In this document: in pieces, positions 33,482 through 45,400 of the stretch | How positions within the stretch are numbered: the stretch's first letter is position 1 | Layout: each line of letters starts with the position of its first letter | Assembly: GCA_946803715.1 (NCBI GenBank) | Contig: CAMPET010000031.1 | Coordinates: forward strand, 1-64,000 | Reading direction: 5' to 3' | DNA from: Beroe ovata | Taxonomy: Eukaryota; Ctenophora; Nuda; Beroida; Beroidae | DNA: 64,000 nt | The notes under the pieces: model-generated | The model's database searches: none | Told to the model about the DNA's origin: nothing | Seen by the model: only the letters and a program-made list of their open reading frames with translations | Position numbers and translations under genes: made by a program

Positions 33482-34751
33482 ATGAATCACTGCTGTCTGA
33501 TTGAGAAGGGAAATCCCTGTACAAATACTGCTACAATCAACGTGTAAGTACTACCGTACCCCATTTTATTTTGAACCACGTTACAAACATACAACAAATC
33601 CATCTAAACTCAAAGTCATGATGATTCCTTGTGATTAGTTATATCTACAGGACTAACAAGAAGCTACAGAAAGCACTCTCACAGCACGACCAAAGTCTCA
33701 CTCTAAACCCCACCGCTCAACACTTCTCTATCTGTACTCGACACAAGGTACTGCTCAGTGTTCACACCACATTTCACTCCATATAATACTGCAATAGCCC
33801 ATTTCACAACGTTACTATTTGTACCTGACAAGACAATTCCTTCGGCGGGAATTTGCTTGACTTTCAAAAGATCAATGTTACATGTGCCCCTTGATAAATT
33901 TCCCCTGTGTCACCTGTATTCCCGCATTCCGCTATTCCAGGACATGTTACACTCCCTTGACCTCTGTGCAGCCACAATTCCCACAGGACATGTTTAACAA
34001 AACCTGTATAACCTCTATTCCCACAGGACATGTTACAATCCCTGTGTGACCTCTATTCCCACAGGACATGTTACAATCCCTGTGTCACCTCTATTCCCAC
34101 AGGACATGTTACAATCCCTGTGTGACCTCTATTCCCACAGGACATGTTGCAATCTACTCGGCCGACCCGGCGCAAGCGTCGCGCCCCCTCTGACATCAAC
34201 CCCCCGGTCCCGGTTACCCAGGCCATCCAGCCTCCACCGTCCCCTGTAGACGAGGGGAACATCATGGACAATCTGGAGTTGGAGCTTGCCCATCTCCCTC
34301 TTATCACGCTGAGAAAATGCAGGAAATACTTCAAACTTCAGGTACTACTGGCGAGCGATTTCGGTATGGTATTTAGTAGGAATATTAACTCCATTTTCTT
34401 CTACCATTACCCATAACCGTTACATCAATATGTTTAGGTGAGAACTGGGACAAACAGACAACAGCTCGCTGAGACAATAATCAAACACTTCAGAAACATG
34501 CCAGTCAAGGAGAAAGAGGTGTGAAATTGCTTGTTTGTTACTCCTGTTTTAGTACCCAAATCACGATTAGTTTCTTATCAACTGTGATCAAATAAGTTGC
34601 TCATTTCACTGCCAATATATCTGGCGTCATTATGGTGAAAATATTTGTCTGTTAAATGATCTCTGTATTGCAGGTGATGGATAATTTCGTGAAAGCGGTC
34701 GCAAAGCGAGCAAAGGACACCGACGATTCCAAGGATGATAATGGAAGTTGA
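33482..34751 (+). CDS. SAP30L: SAP30/SAP30L Sin3-HDAC corepressor subunit, five exons
   Basis: Exons 33482-33543, 33651-33747, 34141-34341, 34438-34518 and 34674-34751. Phases agree and give 172 aa. Exon 1 encodes MNHCCLIEKGNPC and exon 2 ends FSICTRHK; together these supply the CCCH ligands of the SAP30 zinc module. Exon 3 has a basic nuclear stretch (RPTRRKRRAPSD) and then PLITLRKCRKYFKLQ. Exon 4 continues TNRQQLAETIIKHFRNMPV. The last two match the Sin3-binding domain of SAP30L (NTLRRYKRHYKLQ, AQLAETVSRHFRNIPV). The protein bridges Sin3A and histone deacetylases in the nucleus. The C terminus is acidic. Intron 2 contains a tandem array that repeats the 3' splice site. Confidence 0.93.
33935..34150 (+). 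repeat. Minisatellite of about 39-nt units carrying repeated 3' splice sites
   Basis: About six units of the form ACCTCTATTCCCACAGGACA then TGTTACAATCCCTGTGTG run up to exon 3 of the SAP30 gene. The real acceptor, TTCCCACAG before GACATGTTGC (exon starts 34141), is the last unit. Every full upstream unit carries the same TTCCCACAG/GACATGTT junction. The last three intronic units are almost identical. Confidence 0.85.
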
Positions 34752-35904
34752 CCCGTGATGGGTAGACCACTGTGGTAAACCACACACAGACACACAGGGG
34801 AGTGGTTGACCACATGAATCACTGAGTCGAGGATGTTTATCGGTTTGTTATGAGGTTGCTTATGTTGTAAGAGTTGCTTGGTTGAGAGTCGGTCGATATG
34901 AGACTTGGCTGTTATTTGATGTGAACGCAATGAAAGTTTGTTGTGTCAGTATCAATTTGGAAACTGAACTTGTGCTTTGGGAAGGCGCTGTGGAGTGTTG
35001 CTATGATGTTGCATTACCGAGGTTTGCTTGAGTGGGGTTGCTGTGTGTAATATGGAGCACTTGTGAATGACGTCACTGTGACACGCATCAGATGCTGTCT
35101 ATAACCAGCAATCGTGTCTGTGTGACTGATATGCTTCTAGCTGTACTACTCATGCCACGATCATTTACAAAACAGTATATATTATTACTACTGATTTATT
35201 TTATCTGATTATCAAATACAGTTACCACTCGTGTTATGCACAATTTTCTAAGATTTCCTTTCCTTGCTTTCTCATTGAATTCTTATTTGAATCGATCATC
35301 GAAAACGAGAATGCGTTCTGGAAATCTGGAATCTTATCTGAGCTATGTGAATGCATCTGAAAAGAATGTAACATTTTACTCAATTCATTATGCGATAAAA
35401 CATAGTTTGAATTTTTCATAGCTACGACATGTCGTGTCACATGTTCACAAAAATGTGGTCCAAATTGTGGCAAAATCGTCATTTTTGTATGGCGCGCGAT
35501 TAAGTTTATCGTGCAAAGTTTTGTAATCCATTGGCACCATTTATTAACGTGCGTTTTTGGGCGCGATTTCGAGAAATTACTCCAAACAAACAAAGATCGG
35601 GACGGATAAAATGAAGCTATGTTATGGTGCCATGGTGTCAACAAATTCATGTCAGTCGATGTTGGAATGGTGACGAAACATGTCTATAATGCCTTGATTT
35701 ATTTGAAACATTTCTGAATGAGATATCCGTTTCAATATGAAGCTCCTGCAATTTCAATGATTGACAGTTCAATTGTCACAAATCGTACGCCAAACTATAC
35801 AAAAATGAAACTATAATGAATGAAATCCTCCTAATTAAGCTAGAAGCTACGAAAAATTTATACAGATAAACTACATAATTTCCTATCGTAATGCTATCAA
35901 TGCG
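34752..35904. other. Convergent intergenic region (SAP30 and ASPG 3' ends)
   Basis: No convincing gene. The 138-aa frame at 35234-35650 on the minus strand has low-complexity Ser/His/Asn composition, no domain and no splice support. Confidence 0.5.
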
Positions 35905-38900
35905 CTAGGGATTGTTCTCGAGAAGATAAGCTCGATTGAGAGCAACAGCCATTCCTTCCACCGTGAGACCAGTCTGATCAGCAATCTACAAAATATAGTT
36001 TGAGATGTAACTTGGGATCTAATTTTTGCTCCTAGCAACACACTGATCGTGATCTGAGTTCGGATTGCTGGTAAATCTAAAATCCGAGGTAATCCAAGGT
36101 AAACTGTGATATGGGAATTGGACAAACCTGAATATCGGCGCCATGGTTTGCCAGGACTGAGAAACACTCTGCATTATTCACAGCAACACACTGAAGAGGA
36201 ACAGTACAATAGGGGAATGGCTTTGTTTTTTATGGTTTCAATAGTACCTATAGGATCAGGTTATCAGATTTCAGGTAATATTTGACAAACCAAATGGAGA
36301 GGCGTTATCCCATTACTATTCAATTCGTTGAGGTCCACCCCAGCTTTAACCCAATAATGGATTTGTTCGGGGTCGTTCTGCATAATCGCTCTGGGATTGA
36401 CGTCAGTAACTGCCAAAAAATTCTATAGCACTCAATAAGTGCGCGCGAAAACCATCTAGCGCGCATAGCAGTGCGCGCGGCATTTTACACTTGCACGCTT
36501 CCCGTCTCGCATCACGTCCAAATCAATTGGCAGCCGCGCCCTCCGTATAAAGCATGTCTGACATGGCATAATAATGCGGACTCGATTCGTTCCAACGTAG
36601 TAATTGTTCTAGATCATTCCCGACCTTCACTCTAGATCACTCACGTGCAAATCTCATCTGCGAGGTATGGTGTTGGATGAACCAAGTGAGCCCCAGTTTG
36701 CAATAACAAATCTATGATCTCAGCGTGCCTGCGTAGCAAGAGTGTCACCATATTTGACCTACAAGAACGATTTAGTGAACTTGATTTCCATTCTTCATTT
36801 TGAATATTCAAACATGCGATGCATATTCATGGCTGCCTGGACGGAGCCAATGATATGATTGCATTAAAAGCCGAGGGCCATTGGTCCACGGCTTTTAATG
36901 CAATCATATCATTGGCCCCGTCCAGGCAGCCATGATTGGGCCAGTGATTGCATTAAAAGCCGTCAATTCTATATAATACCAGGCAATTATTCATTTCGAT
37001 GCGATGGTAACATAACATTAAATCGAGAGCACTCTGAGAATGACCAACTTTTGTTTTATAGCTTCGACAAGTGGGGTGTTCCCAAATCTATCCCTCGCGT
37101 GAACAGATCCACCGTTCTTCAGCAGAAACTCCACGACGTCGAGGTGGCCCTCACCTGCCGCCAGATGGAGTGGCGTCCTCAGATCGTAATCAGCTTTACA
37201 CACAGATGCGCTCTGAGCATCATGGGAATCGTTAATGATAATAGGGATCACGAGGGATGGATAAATCTAATTGGATAATAATTGGTTATCCCTTGGACCT
37301 ATTTCATAGGAACCCGTGCTTTAATCCCTAATTCTGATAGAAGTGGAGACCGTGTCTAGAAATGTCCAGAGCTGTCTATGATCTAAAACTCACCTCCTCA
37401 ACTGCCTCCTCTAGTTTTGACATTTTCCCCAGACTGGCAGCATAGCATAGGAGTGGAGGAACAACTGCATCCCGTAACATCTCTATCCCCTCCTCGCTAG
37501 GGGTTTCCAGTACTGACACAAGCTGCGGGGGGAGTGCAGTGCGTGTGATTTCAGAGTGTGATTTCAGAGTGTGATTACAGGGTGTGACTGAGTGTGATTG
37601 CAGGGTGTGATTTCAGAGTGTGACTGAGTGTGATTGCAGGGTGTGACTAGGGTGTGACTAGAGTGTGATAGCAGTGGTCTCACCGAGCACTATGAAGTGA
37701 GATGGCTCCACTTATGTTTCAGCAAACTTCACAGCGTAAGTTGGCAGAAACAGTGATCACGCCCTAACATAGGTAAATAGTAGATACCATAGGTTAACAC
37801 CACAGCTAACAACACAGTGCTGAGTGATGAGAGCTCTCGCTATTCATAACTCACTAAAACCGAGTGTTCTAGAGCCGTCTAGCAAGTGTCCTAGCAGGGA
37901 TTTCTTCTAGAGAATTCAGAATGATCGTGTAATTGGAATCATTGCACTAGCTAACTCATCCGTTATAACATAGCTACACCTTGCATGTGCACTATACAAT
38001 GTACATTGTACCTACAGAGTACATTGTTGATTGTACTCAACTTCTTACCAACGGGATGATCCACTCATGTAATTAAACTCTCTAGCAGAGACTGAGTCTC
38101 TACATGCGTACTGCGCAGCTGTAATGACTTACCCAGTACAAATGAGTATTGAGTAGTAGGTAATGAATGAATATTATTCATGTAATTACTAATTGAGGTT
38201 AGAGCCGGGTAAAGACGGGTGATGTAGGTAAGTCTGTAGCTACAAAGCGTGCTGGCTGCACTGTAGAGTGTAGGTAGCCACTATCTGATCCATAGAAAAC
38301 AATATACCTACATTGTTTACTAATTCTGATTTGGTAGGTAGGTATAGTTAGCTTGAAATTGGTCAATTATAATCCCCACATACATTGAATACCGAGTGAG
38401 TGAAGGATAGATTTTGTTGAACTGCAATTTTTATGAGAGTGCACACTGCATATAGTGGGCTTCACGAACACACACACATACACTCAAAAACACAAACACA
38501 CAAGCACACACAGACACACAGACACACAGACACATACACCCAAAAACACAAACACACAAACACAGACACAGACACACACAAAAACACACACGCACCTTGG
38601 AGAAGTAGCTGTTGCTATCAAGGAACAGACTGGTGTACAGGGATTCTTTCACGGCAGGCAAATCCAGTGTCATTTCTCCTCGCAAATTCGTGGTTATCAT
38701 CTGAAATAGTAGTGGATCATTTTACACTCTTTGATTCATGATTCGGATCCTGGTTCATTTCATTCATGCCAATTCGACTCCATGAGCACTTGAAATCCCC
38801 GAAACAATTGCTAACCTCTCTGCGTTCTTGGTGGGAGATGCCTGGTTTAGACAACACATAAGAGAGTTTGGTTAGAGCTGCTTCAGGAGTCATATCACCG

Positions 38901-41064
38901 CCAGGTAGAATTCCAACATCTGCCAGCACCTGTATAGTGAATTATATAGTCTCTATAGTTTACATCATAAGTGACATGTCTGATGCTATCTGCAATATAT
39001 AAGTACTTGTGGTTACGAACTGGTTCGTACAGAACCTAACGGTTACTCAGTCATAACTTTGCAAAGGAGGACTCACTTTGCCGGTGTGGTATTCAATGCT
39101 CACTGTACCCTCCATACATTGGGTGACATTGATGATCATCACCCCTCTGTCACACGCCTCCTTGAACACTGACAACATCCCCGGTCGACTGTCTGGACCG
39201 TTGCCAGCACCGTATGTTAACAGGACCACGCCCTCGATTGGGGGCTCCAGGAAGTTGTGTAACTGAGAGAGTAATTGCTATGGGATAGGTAAAAGCATAC
39301 ATAACAGACTTGCCCAATTTATTGAGCAGTTCGATTTATATATAGTTCGTTTATATGTAAAAAAGCTGGAGTATCCGGATGATTAGTTGATAAACCCGGG
39401 TGATTATAGTTGACGAATACTTGTGTTGATGGATAATTCGGGATATCGGAGTTTTCTCACCGTAGCACAGGTTATACCGGGGAAGAGACGTAACATGGCG
39501 ACATTCCGACACAACTCGCCGGGCTGTAGACGGAACTTCTCGAGTCGTGTTGGACCGGGGATGTAGTTCCAGTTCACTGTCGGATGATGGGATTAATCGT
39601 GAAATCTGTCCTACATACGAATTCATGACTTGTGTTACCTATATGTCATTTATCGCTATAAACTGTATACCGTATAGGTACGTCATTCAAAGTGTGAAGC
39701 ACACACAAACGTGCATGTAATAATGTAGCAGGCCAAGTCCATAGGTCATAGGTGAAAATGATCAAGCGTTCAAGTCAGTAGCAAACGTGCTACATCGATT
39801 TTCACTAGATAGCATGTTTCCGAACTTAACACATGCTTGCCAGCAACTGCTGTTGAAATACAAGATGCATATTGACATGTTGAACAAGTCGGGACTATTT
39901 CGCAAAAACCTGTGATATGAGTTCCCATCACAGCTAGAGGGGGTATGTTGGGAGAAGCGAAAGCATCAATATCCTCAGACTTAGCCTTCACACATCTATT
40001 ACCCCGGTAGAGCTTGTTGTTGAAAAATATCGTGACCTGGACCATTGAAATTCAGTGTAGAGGCATTTGCAGTTGATCTCTGATCAGATGCCCTAGTGTC
40101 GATTTGTAAGAGGTAAAGACAAACCTCTGGGATAGCATAATGTGAGGCAAATATCAGGGCACCTAGCAGGTTGTTCACTGCATCATTCCTCTGTTCTTGC
40201 AAAGGGATCTGAAAACATGGGGTCCCATAAAAAGAGCAACTAAGTGAATGGTGAAGTTTCCAGATTTTCATTTTGATTAGCTCACCTGGGATCCTGTGAA
40301 GACAACTGGTTTCCCGAGGTTTTCAAGCATATAGCTTAGGGCAGAAGCTGTGTAGCACATTGTATCTGTTCCATGGAGCACAACAAAACCATCAAACTTG
40401 GTGTAGTACCTGCAATGCAATAGAATAGAAATCTGTTTATTCTTTTTTTCAAATGATAACTTGAGGGACATAACAATAGACTCCTGCCTCCCCTATTTGA
40501 ATCCCCCTGAAAGCTCTTTTACTATTCATCTTGAAACAAACCTACTCTTCAATAACTCGAGCAATTCTTGTCCAGTCAGCCATGTTCATATTTGCACTAT
40601 CCAAAGAAGGGTCAAGTTCTTCAATACAGTAAATCATTCTTCTTCCATACATTGATATGCTGTGGAGAAAATGTAAAACTAACTTCTGTGTGATTCATGT
40701 GAGTCAGCAAGAAACAGTGTATTGATTAGATTACCTCTGCAGTCTTCTTCTTCACATTTTTTACTTACGGAGTAGCAAATGGTTGATGATCAGTCAACAT
40801 ATCTCCATCTTTGTAAATATAGTCAGGGTCATAAAGGGGGCTGAATGTCTTGATTTTTTCCCCAAGAAAGCCAACAGCTGGCTTGTAAGCTGTAAACAAA
40901 TCTAGTTATAACTTGAAACATTAATATGGAATAAATGATGTTCAATCATAACCTTTTGTAATGGGACACATCTTCATAACAATGGTCCCTCCTGTGCAAA
41001 CGATACATATCCTTGAAATGATACATTCATCATCAGCAGATTCTTTGCGGAACACCTCTGACAT
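35905..41064 (-). CDS. ASPG: L-asparaginase with C-terminal ankyrin repeats, 16 exons
   Basis: Exon starts on the minus strand: 41064, 40889, 40659, 40409, 40208, 40036, 39576, 39262, 38929, 38700, 37522, 37212, 36758, 36390, 36190 and 35985, with stop at 35905. Catalytic motifs are CTGGTI (first nucleophilic Thr, exon 1) and VVLHGTDTM (second Thr and Asp, exon 4), followed by [14 protein letters not shown] and [19 protein letters not shown]. The C-terminal half has ankyrin repeats such as [20 protein letters not shown] and GITPLHL. The layout matches animal ASPG (60-kDa lysophospholipase), with asparaginase then ankyrins; about 619 aa versus 573 in human. It hydrolyses asparagine to aspartate and ammonia in the cytosol. 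All junctions keep phase except exon 12 to 13 (37045 to 36758), where one exon is missing or the model is off; a long hairpin sits in that intron. Confidence 0.9.
36826..36936. repeat. Near-perfect long inverted repeat (hairpin) in an ASPG intron
   Basis: The left arm 36831-36873 (GGCTGCCTGGACGGAGCCAA...) is the reverse complement of the right arm 36889-36931 with one mismatch over 43 bases. The match extends a few bases further, and the loop is 15 nt. Part of the right arm (GATTGCATTAAAAGCCG) is repeated again directly downstream at about 36946-36962. There is no coding sequence. It could be a fold-back transposon, or a hairpin if transcribed. Confidence 0.9.
37540..37675. repeat. Intronic minisatellite (GTGTGATTTCAGA-like)
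   Basis: About ten units of GAGTGTGA(T/C)T(T/G)CAGAGT-like sequence in the ASPG intron upstream of exon 11. No function is visible. Confidence 0.75.
38463..38592. repeat. CA/TG-rich microsatellite abutting an ASPG splice donor
   Basis: ACACAA/ACACAG units on the plus strand. On the ASPG strand this is GTGTGTTTTTGTG-type sequence beginning right at the exon 10 donor (AAG then GTGCGTGTGTG). All frames through it are artefacts. Confidence 0.85.
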
Positions 41065-41541
41065 TGCTGCTATTAGAATGTATTAATGAAAGATATCACT
41101 TTGAACTTATACATGCTGAATGGATAACATTATATAACCAAAAATTATTCTTTTGGGGCTCCTTCAGCAAACACATTAGGCATTAGGAAGTTAGGACACC
41201 TTTTCAGCTCTCCTAACTTCCATCTAGTAATTCCTAATTCATTCTTTCTTAGTTGCCTGTCTATGATTAGCTCACATCAATGGACCTAGCACTCCCTCTA
41301 CATAACATCCATTCAGGAATTCCTCCAGTGTTTTGTGCCATGCCTAATGAATGATATACTTAACCACAAGCTTTTCTCAAGCAAACAATCCACAGTCAGC
41401 CTTGTGCACAAATATAGTACATTTCACAAACTTCAAGTTGACAAAATGACAAATGAACAATAAACATCCAATATCCAGCTCCTATACACATCTATTTATA
41501 CAAAAGTGTGCGCAGAATGAGCGGCGAGCGCCCTATCTTAG

Positions 41542-41883
41542 TTGTAGGATTTCACCCTACTCTTGCTGGCGGGATTTTATCCCTGGCAAGGATAATGACA
41601 ATTGCGCGGCGCCGCGGCGGCGACGGTATGGAAAAACCCTGAAAGGTCGAAGTAAGTGCGCACAAGATTTGCCGGATGTTATTAATATCTGTCTAAATTG
41701 TTTCTTGCGCGCGCGCCGCGCAAGAAGCAGTGGACAGATACCATCCGGCAAGGCCTTCGATGAAGGCGCGCGCGATCTTGTAGGATTTCACCCTACCCTT
41801 GCTGGCGGGATCGGATTTTATCCCTGGCAATGGGCGGATTGAAAATCGCGCGCACCGACGGTTATAGGGTAAAATCCTAAAAC
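41542..41883. mobile_element. MITE family A: partial copy (41542-41600) and complete copy (41778-41883)
   Basis: The complete copy runs from TTGTAGGATTTCACCCTACC to GGGTAAAATCCTAAAAC and is flanked by the 8-bp direct repeat GCGCGATC (41770-41777 and 41884-41891). The partial copy has only the left end through TCCCTGGCAAGG. GC-alternating sequence with CGCGCGC lies between them. The complete copy appears to have inserted into an older element. Confidence 0.8.
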
Positions 41884-42046
41884 GCGCGATCAGGAAGTTA
41901 AGAGCTGGTGTCGATAAATAAAATCTGACAAATGATTCTGAACGATCAGAATCAGAGAATTATAATTAATCGATCAATAAATGGATGATCATGAATTCAG
42001 GAAAAATAAAAATGGCTTCGATCATGAAATGGATGATAGGATCATG

Positions 42047-42149
42047 TTGTAGGATTTCACCCTACCCTTGCTGGCGGGATCGGATTTTATCCCTGGCAAG
42101 GGGCGGATTGAAAATCGCGCGCACCGACGGTAGGGTAAAATCCTACAAA
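42047..42149. mobile_element. MITE family A copy, 103 bp
   Basis: Complete fold-back element with termini TTGTAGGATTTCACCCTACC and GGGTAAAATCCTACAAA. It is flanked by the 8-bp direct repeat GGATCATG (42039-42046 and 42150-42157). It lies between ASPG and WDR35. Confidence 0.85.
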
Positions 42150-42282
42150 GGATCATGAAAATGGACAAACATTGGACGACTGGACATGGAAGTGGAAAGA
42201 CGGAAACTTTAACTAAGCTATATATAGTTGTAGTTATTGGTTTATTGTTATGCATCAACATTGCATTATAATATACAACTGA

Positions 42283-42346
42283 CCGCTGATGCAAGCCGCG
42301 AAGCAAAACGAAATTCTCGACAGGGTCTATCATCGATCGACAAAAC
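42283..42346. mobile_element. Family B fold-back fragment
   Basis: Reads CCGCTGATGCAAGCCGCGAAG then the inverted terminus TCTCGACAGGGTCTATCATC and GATCGACAA. It is a truncated copy of the family seen at 30.7-31.9 kb and 61.9-62.2 kb. Confidence 0.6.
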
Positions 42347-42478
42347 TTATCCTGCGTCTTATGAATATTGAACTTGAAATTGTATAGTGTCTTACTCTCA
42401 ATCCCAAGTCATCAATCGTTTCCATTCCTGCATATCTAATTGCACGAACTTTGAGTTTGATCTGTTTCATTATCAATA

Positions 42479-45400
42479 TCATGCAATAAGGGTGTGGCAC
42501 AACGGGCACGTGCTAAAGGACACGATATCTGTCTCCTGTGCGCGGTGTTTGCACGTGTCACACTGCCAGAAATGCACTGAGGTAAGAGGTGACCCGGTCA
42601 CTATGCATCGTGGATACTTCGTGTCACAAATACTGCACGTGTTGCCATAATCGGTGATGCTACCCTCACAGTTTGTGCACTCAATCTGCAGGGGAGGGGT
42701 AGGTTTGAAAGCTAGGGTGACATGTGAGATTAGTCGATTACCGATGGAAATTCACCTTAGGTATACTTAATACTAATAGCATGAGATTAAGTAACTGTTA
42801 TGAAGTAGAATCCTAAAGCTAAGTGTATAATGTGATTAGGCTATCAACTTCTGTGACAGAGTGGTCTGTACGGAACCCCACGGTTTCGATTCCTTGTTTA
42901 ACATGCCGTACAGCAAGGATCTCCACCGTGTTCGCCAGGCTAGGCACATAACCACTCTGTCTTGACCAAAGTCGATTTTATTTTAAGTGAATAACTTACT
43001 TTAAGTGTATAACTCACTTTCTGTATAACTTACTTTCTGAGTTCTCGAATCTCGAGGTGGGTATCTAGTGAAGATCTCCACAGCTAATTCCTCGTACTCA
43101 GCACGGGACTCCACGTCCTCAACGTTCTCCAGTTTGATAAACGCATTGCTGCAGGTGCCAAACGACCGAGCGATGGTGGCGGTTAGTGCTATGATTGAGT
43201 AGATGGTTTCTATGGAAACGATGTCCTCGTAGTCGACAAGGGCGTGAGCTGAAAGATGGGAGAGTTGAACGATTGGACTATACGTGTATGCTATTGCATT
43301 CCGATGAAATGTCAATTCATATGACATTGTCACGTGACATAATTCATGCCTATACCTGTTCTGAGAGCAGCATCTGTGAATCCCTCATAGAGTTGGCGTT
43401 GTGCCAGCAAAAGGAAGTGGTATGCCTCCGCACCTCTCCAAGCTGTGTCAATAAGGCGAGAATCCTTGGTGGGTTGAAGGTAGGTAAGTGAGACAAATAG
43501 AAGTAGAAAGAGTGTAATTATCATTTCAGTCCGAAATCGTTGTTGTTATTGTTGTCGCTTGTCGTTTACACTATTCCTGTGTCTCTCGTGACCGAAAGCG
43601 GTGTCAAACATTCTAGAAATATCCTTGACACCGCGGCTATCAGTCCTGTGATTGGTTCTAGTGTCCCGTGTCAAGGGCAGTAACAAATTGCAGTTGATTG
43701 GGAGCTACGAGACACCCAAACACTTATCCACTCAGGACTGATTGGATCAGGTGATTGGGTGCCATTGTTAAGAAATTATCTTGTCAACCGGTACTATATA
43801 AAACCCAATATCACCTGCATAGCATATCTGACGATAAAGCAAATCATTCCATCGATAATATGAACTTTGAACCGTGCAATCCTCCCCTACTGGACCCTCT
43901 ATACCTCTCCAGAGTCACTCTTTCCCCTTGTTCAGCTTCAAAACCGAAGACATTGCTAAAGAAACATCTCCAAATCACTATCCCTATTCTTGACGAGCTG
44001 ACTACAAACAGATGCAGCCCACCACACCACCAGTACATTATGAAGGAGCACCCACCACACCACCAGTACATTATGAAGGAGCACACACCACACCACCAGT
44101 ACATCATGAAGGAGCACCCTGTTGCTAAACCACATTCTCCCATCAGGGGATCCCATAGGCTATCCCCCTACTCAACCAGAAGACCACTCACTCAGTCCAA
44201 CCGGACATCCATATCTCCGATCCCAATCCACTCTCCTTGGAGTCCTGTCCACCCTAACAACACTCCCACTCCCCTTGTCAGTTCCCCCTCAAGCAACACT
44301 CCCACTACCCACGTCACTTCGCCCTCAAGTAAGACTCCAACCTCCCCCTCTCCCGACTGCAAAACCCGGAAAAAACACGAGCGACACGTGATATCGGAGC
44401 CCCAAACCCGAGCTTTACAACACTGGTTCTCGGTTCACCCCTTCCTGACTAGCGAGACGAGAAGGAAGCTGAGTGAGGAGATAGGACTGAATAAGCGGAG
44501 TGTGATGTACTGGTTCCAGAACCAGAGACGGAGGGCGAGGAGAAGCAGGGTCGTGCAGTGAACATTGCGTGATGAATGTGTGAACATTGTGTGATAAATG
44601 TGTGATATTTGTGCTATCTTTGATTAAGATTTCTTTGCAAATATGACAATATACGTCGTGATCAAGAAGTTGTTATTATATCGATCATACTCCCACCTCA
44701 ATGCTAGCTGTGTTGGAATGCATAAGAGAATCCAGCCCTGACTTATCACTCTGCATATGCGCGTTATACTGCTCTATCAACATAGCACCTGTAACAATAC
44801 AAACATGATTCAAGAACTATACTTACAGGTATACAGAAATGAAGACGAAGTTATAGGCAGAATTGGCTATTGGGCCATCGTTAACCATCCTTTCTTTCAA
44901 CATTTTCATTTCTGACTTCTACCTAAAACATAAAGCTTCTTTGTCCTGAGAGCATGGCTCTGTATCTCACTGCTCTCCTTAGCTAGCTTGAACACCAGCT
45001 TCGCAGCATGGATGAAGTGATTTGCCTTCCGGTACAACTCAATAGCGTCCAACACTTTACCTGTAATGATAAGAATGCGTGACATTGGAGGCACTATTTC
45101 GGCACAAAACGAATAAAACATCACTAAGGTTCACCACACCAACACTCATCAGCTCCACATTTACACCTGAACTCAAAGATCACATCCTCCCATCACCCCA
45201 AGTGCCGTATAGTGGAACTGGACACTCACCCTGCCTCCCCTCACCGCCAAAGTTAACTGGAATAATAATGGAACTGGACACTTACCCTTATCAAGGAGGT
45301 GTGAAGCATATTTGGCGAGTAGTTCGTCCACCGAGCTCATGTTATGTTCATGTGCTATTTTCACAGCCTGGTCCCACTGGTTCAGTGCGACACAGCAGTC

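Noticed and set aside
34021-34150. Regular repeats with similar spacing that resemble a CRISPR array
   Set aside because: Units are continuous tandem copies without unique spacers, in an animal intron, and represent a minisatellite around a splice acceptor.
35234-35650. 138-aa minus-strand frame between SAP30 and ASPG
   Set aside because: Low-complexity composition, no recognisable fold, and no support from neighbouring exons.
38433-38741. His/Thr-rich and Cys/Val-rich frames on both strands
   Set aside because: They are translations of the CA/TG microsatellite inside an ASPG intron.
43844-44143. Antisense frame rich in [11 protein letters not shown] repeats
   Set aside because: It is the reverse of the 33-bp tandem repeat in the homeobox gene.
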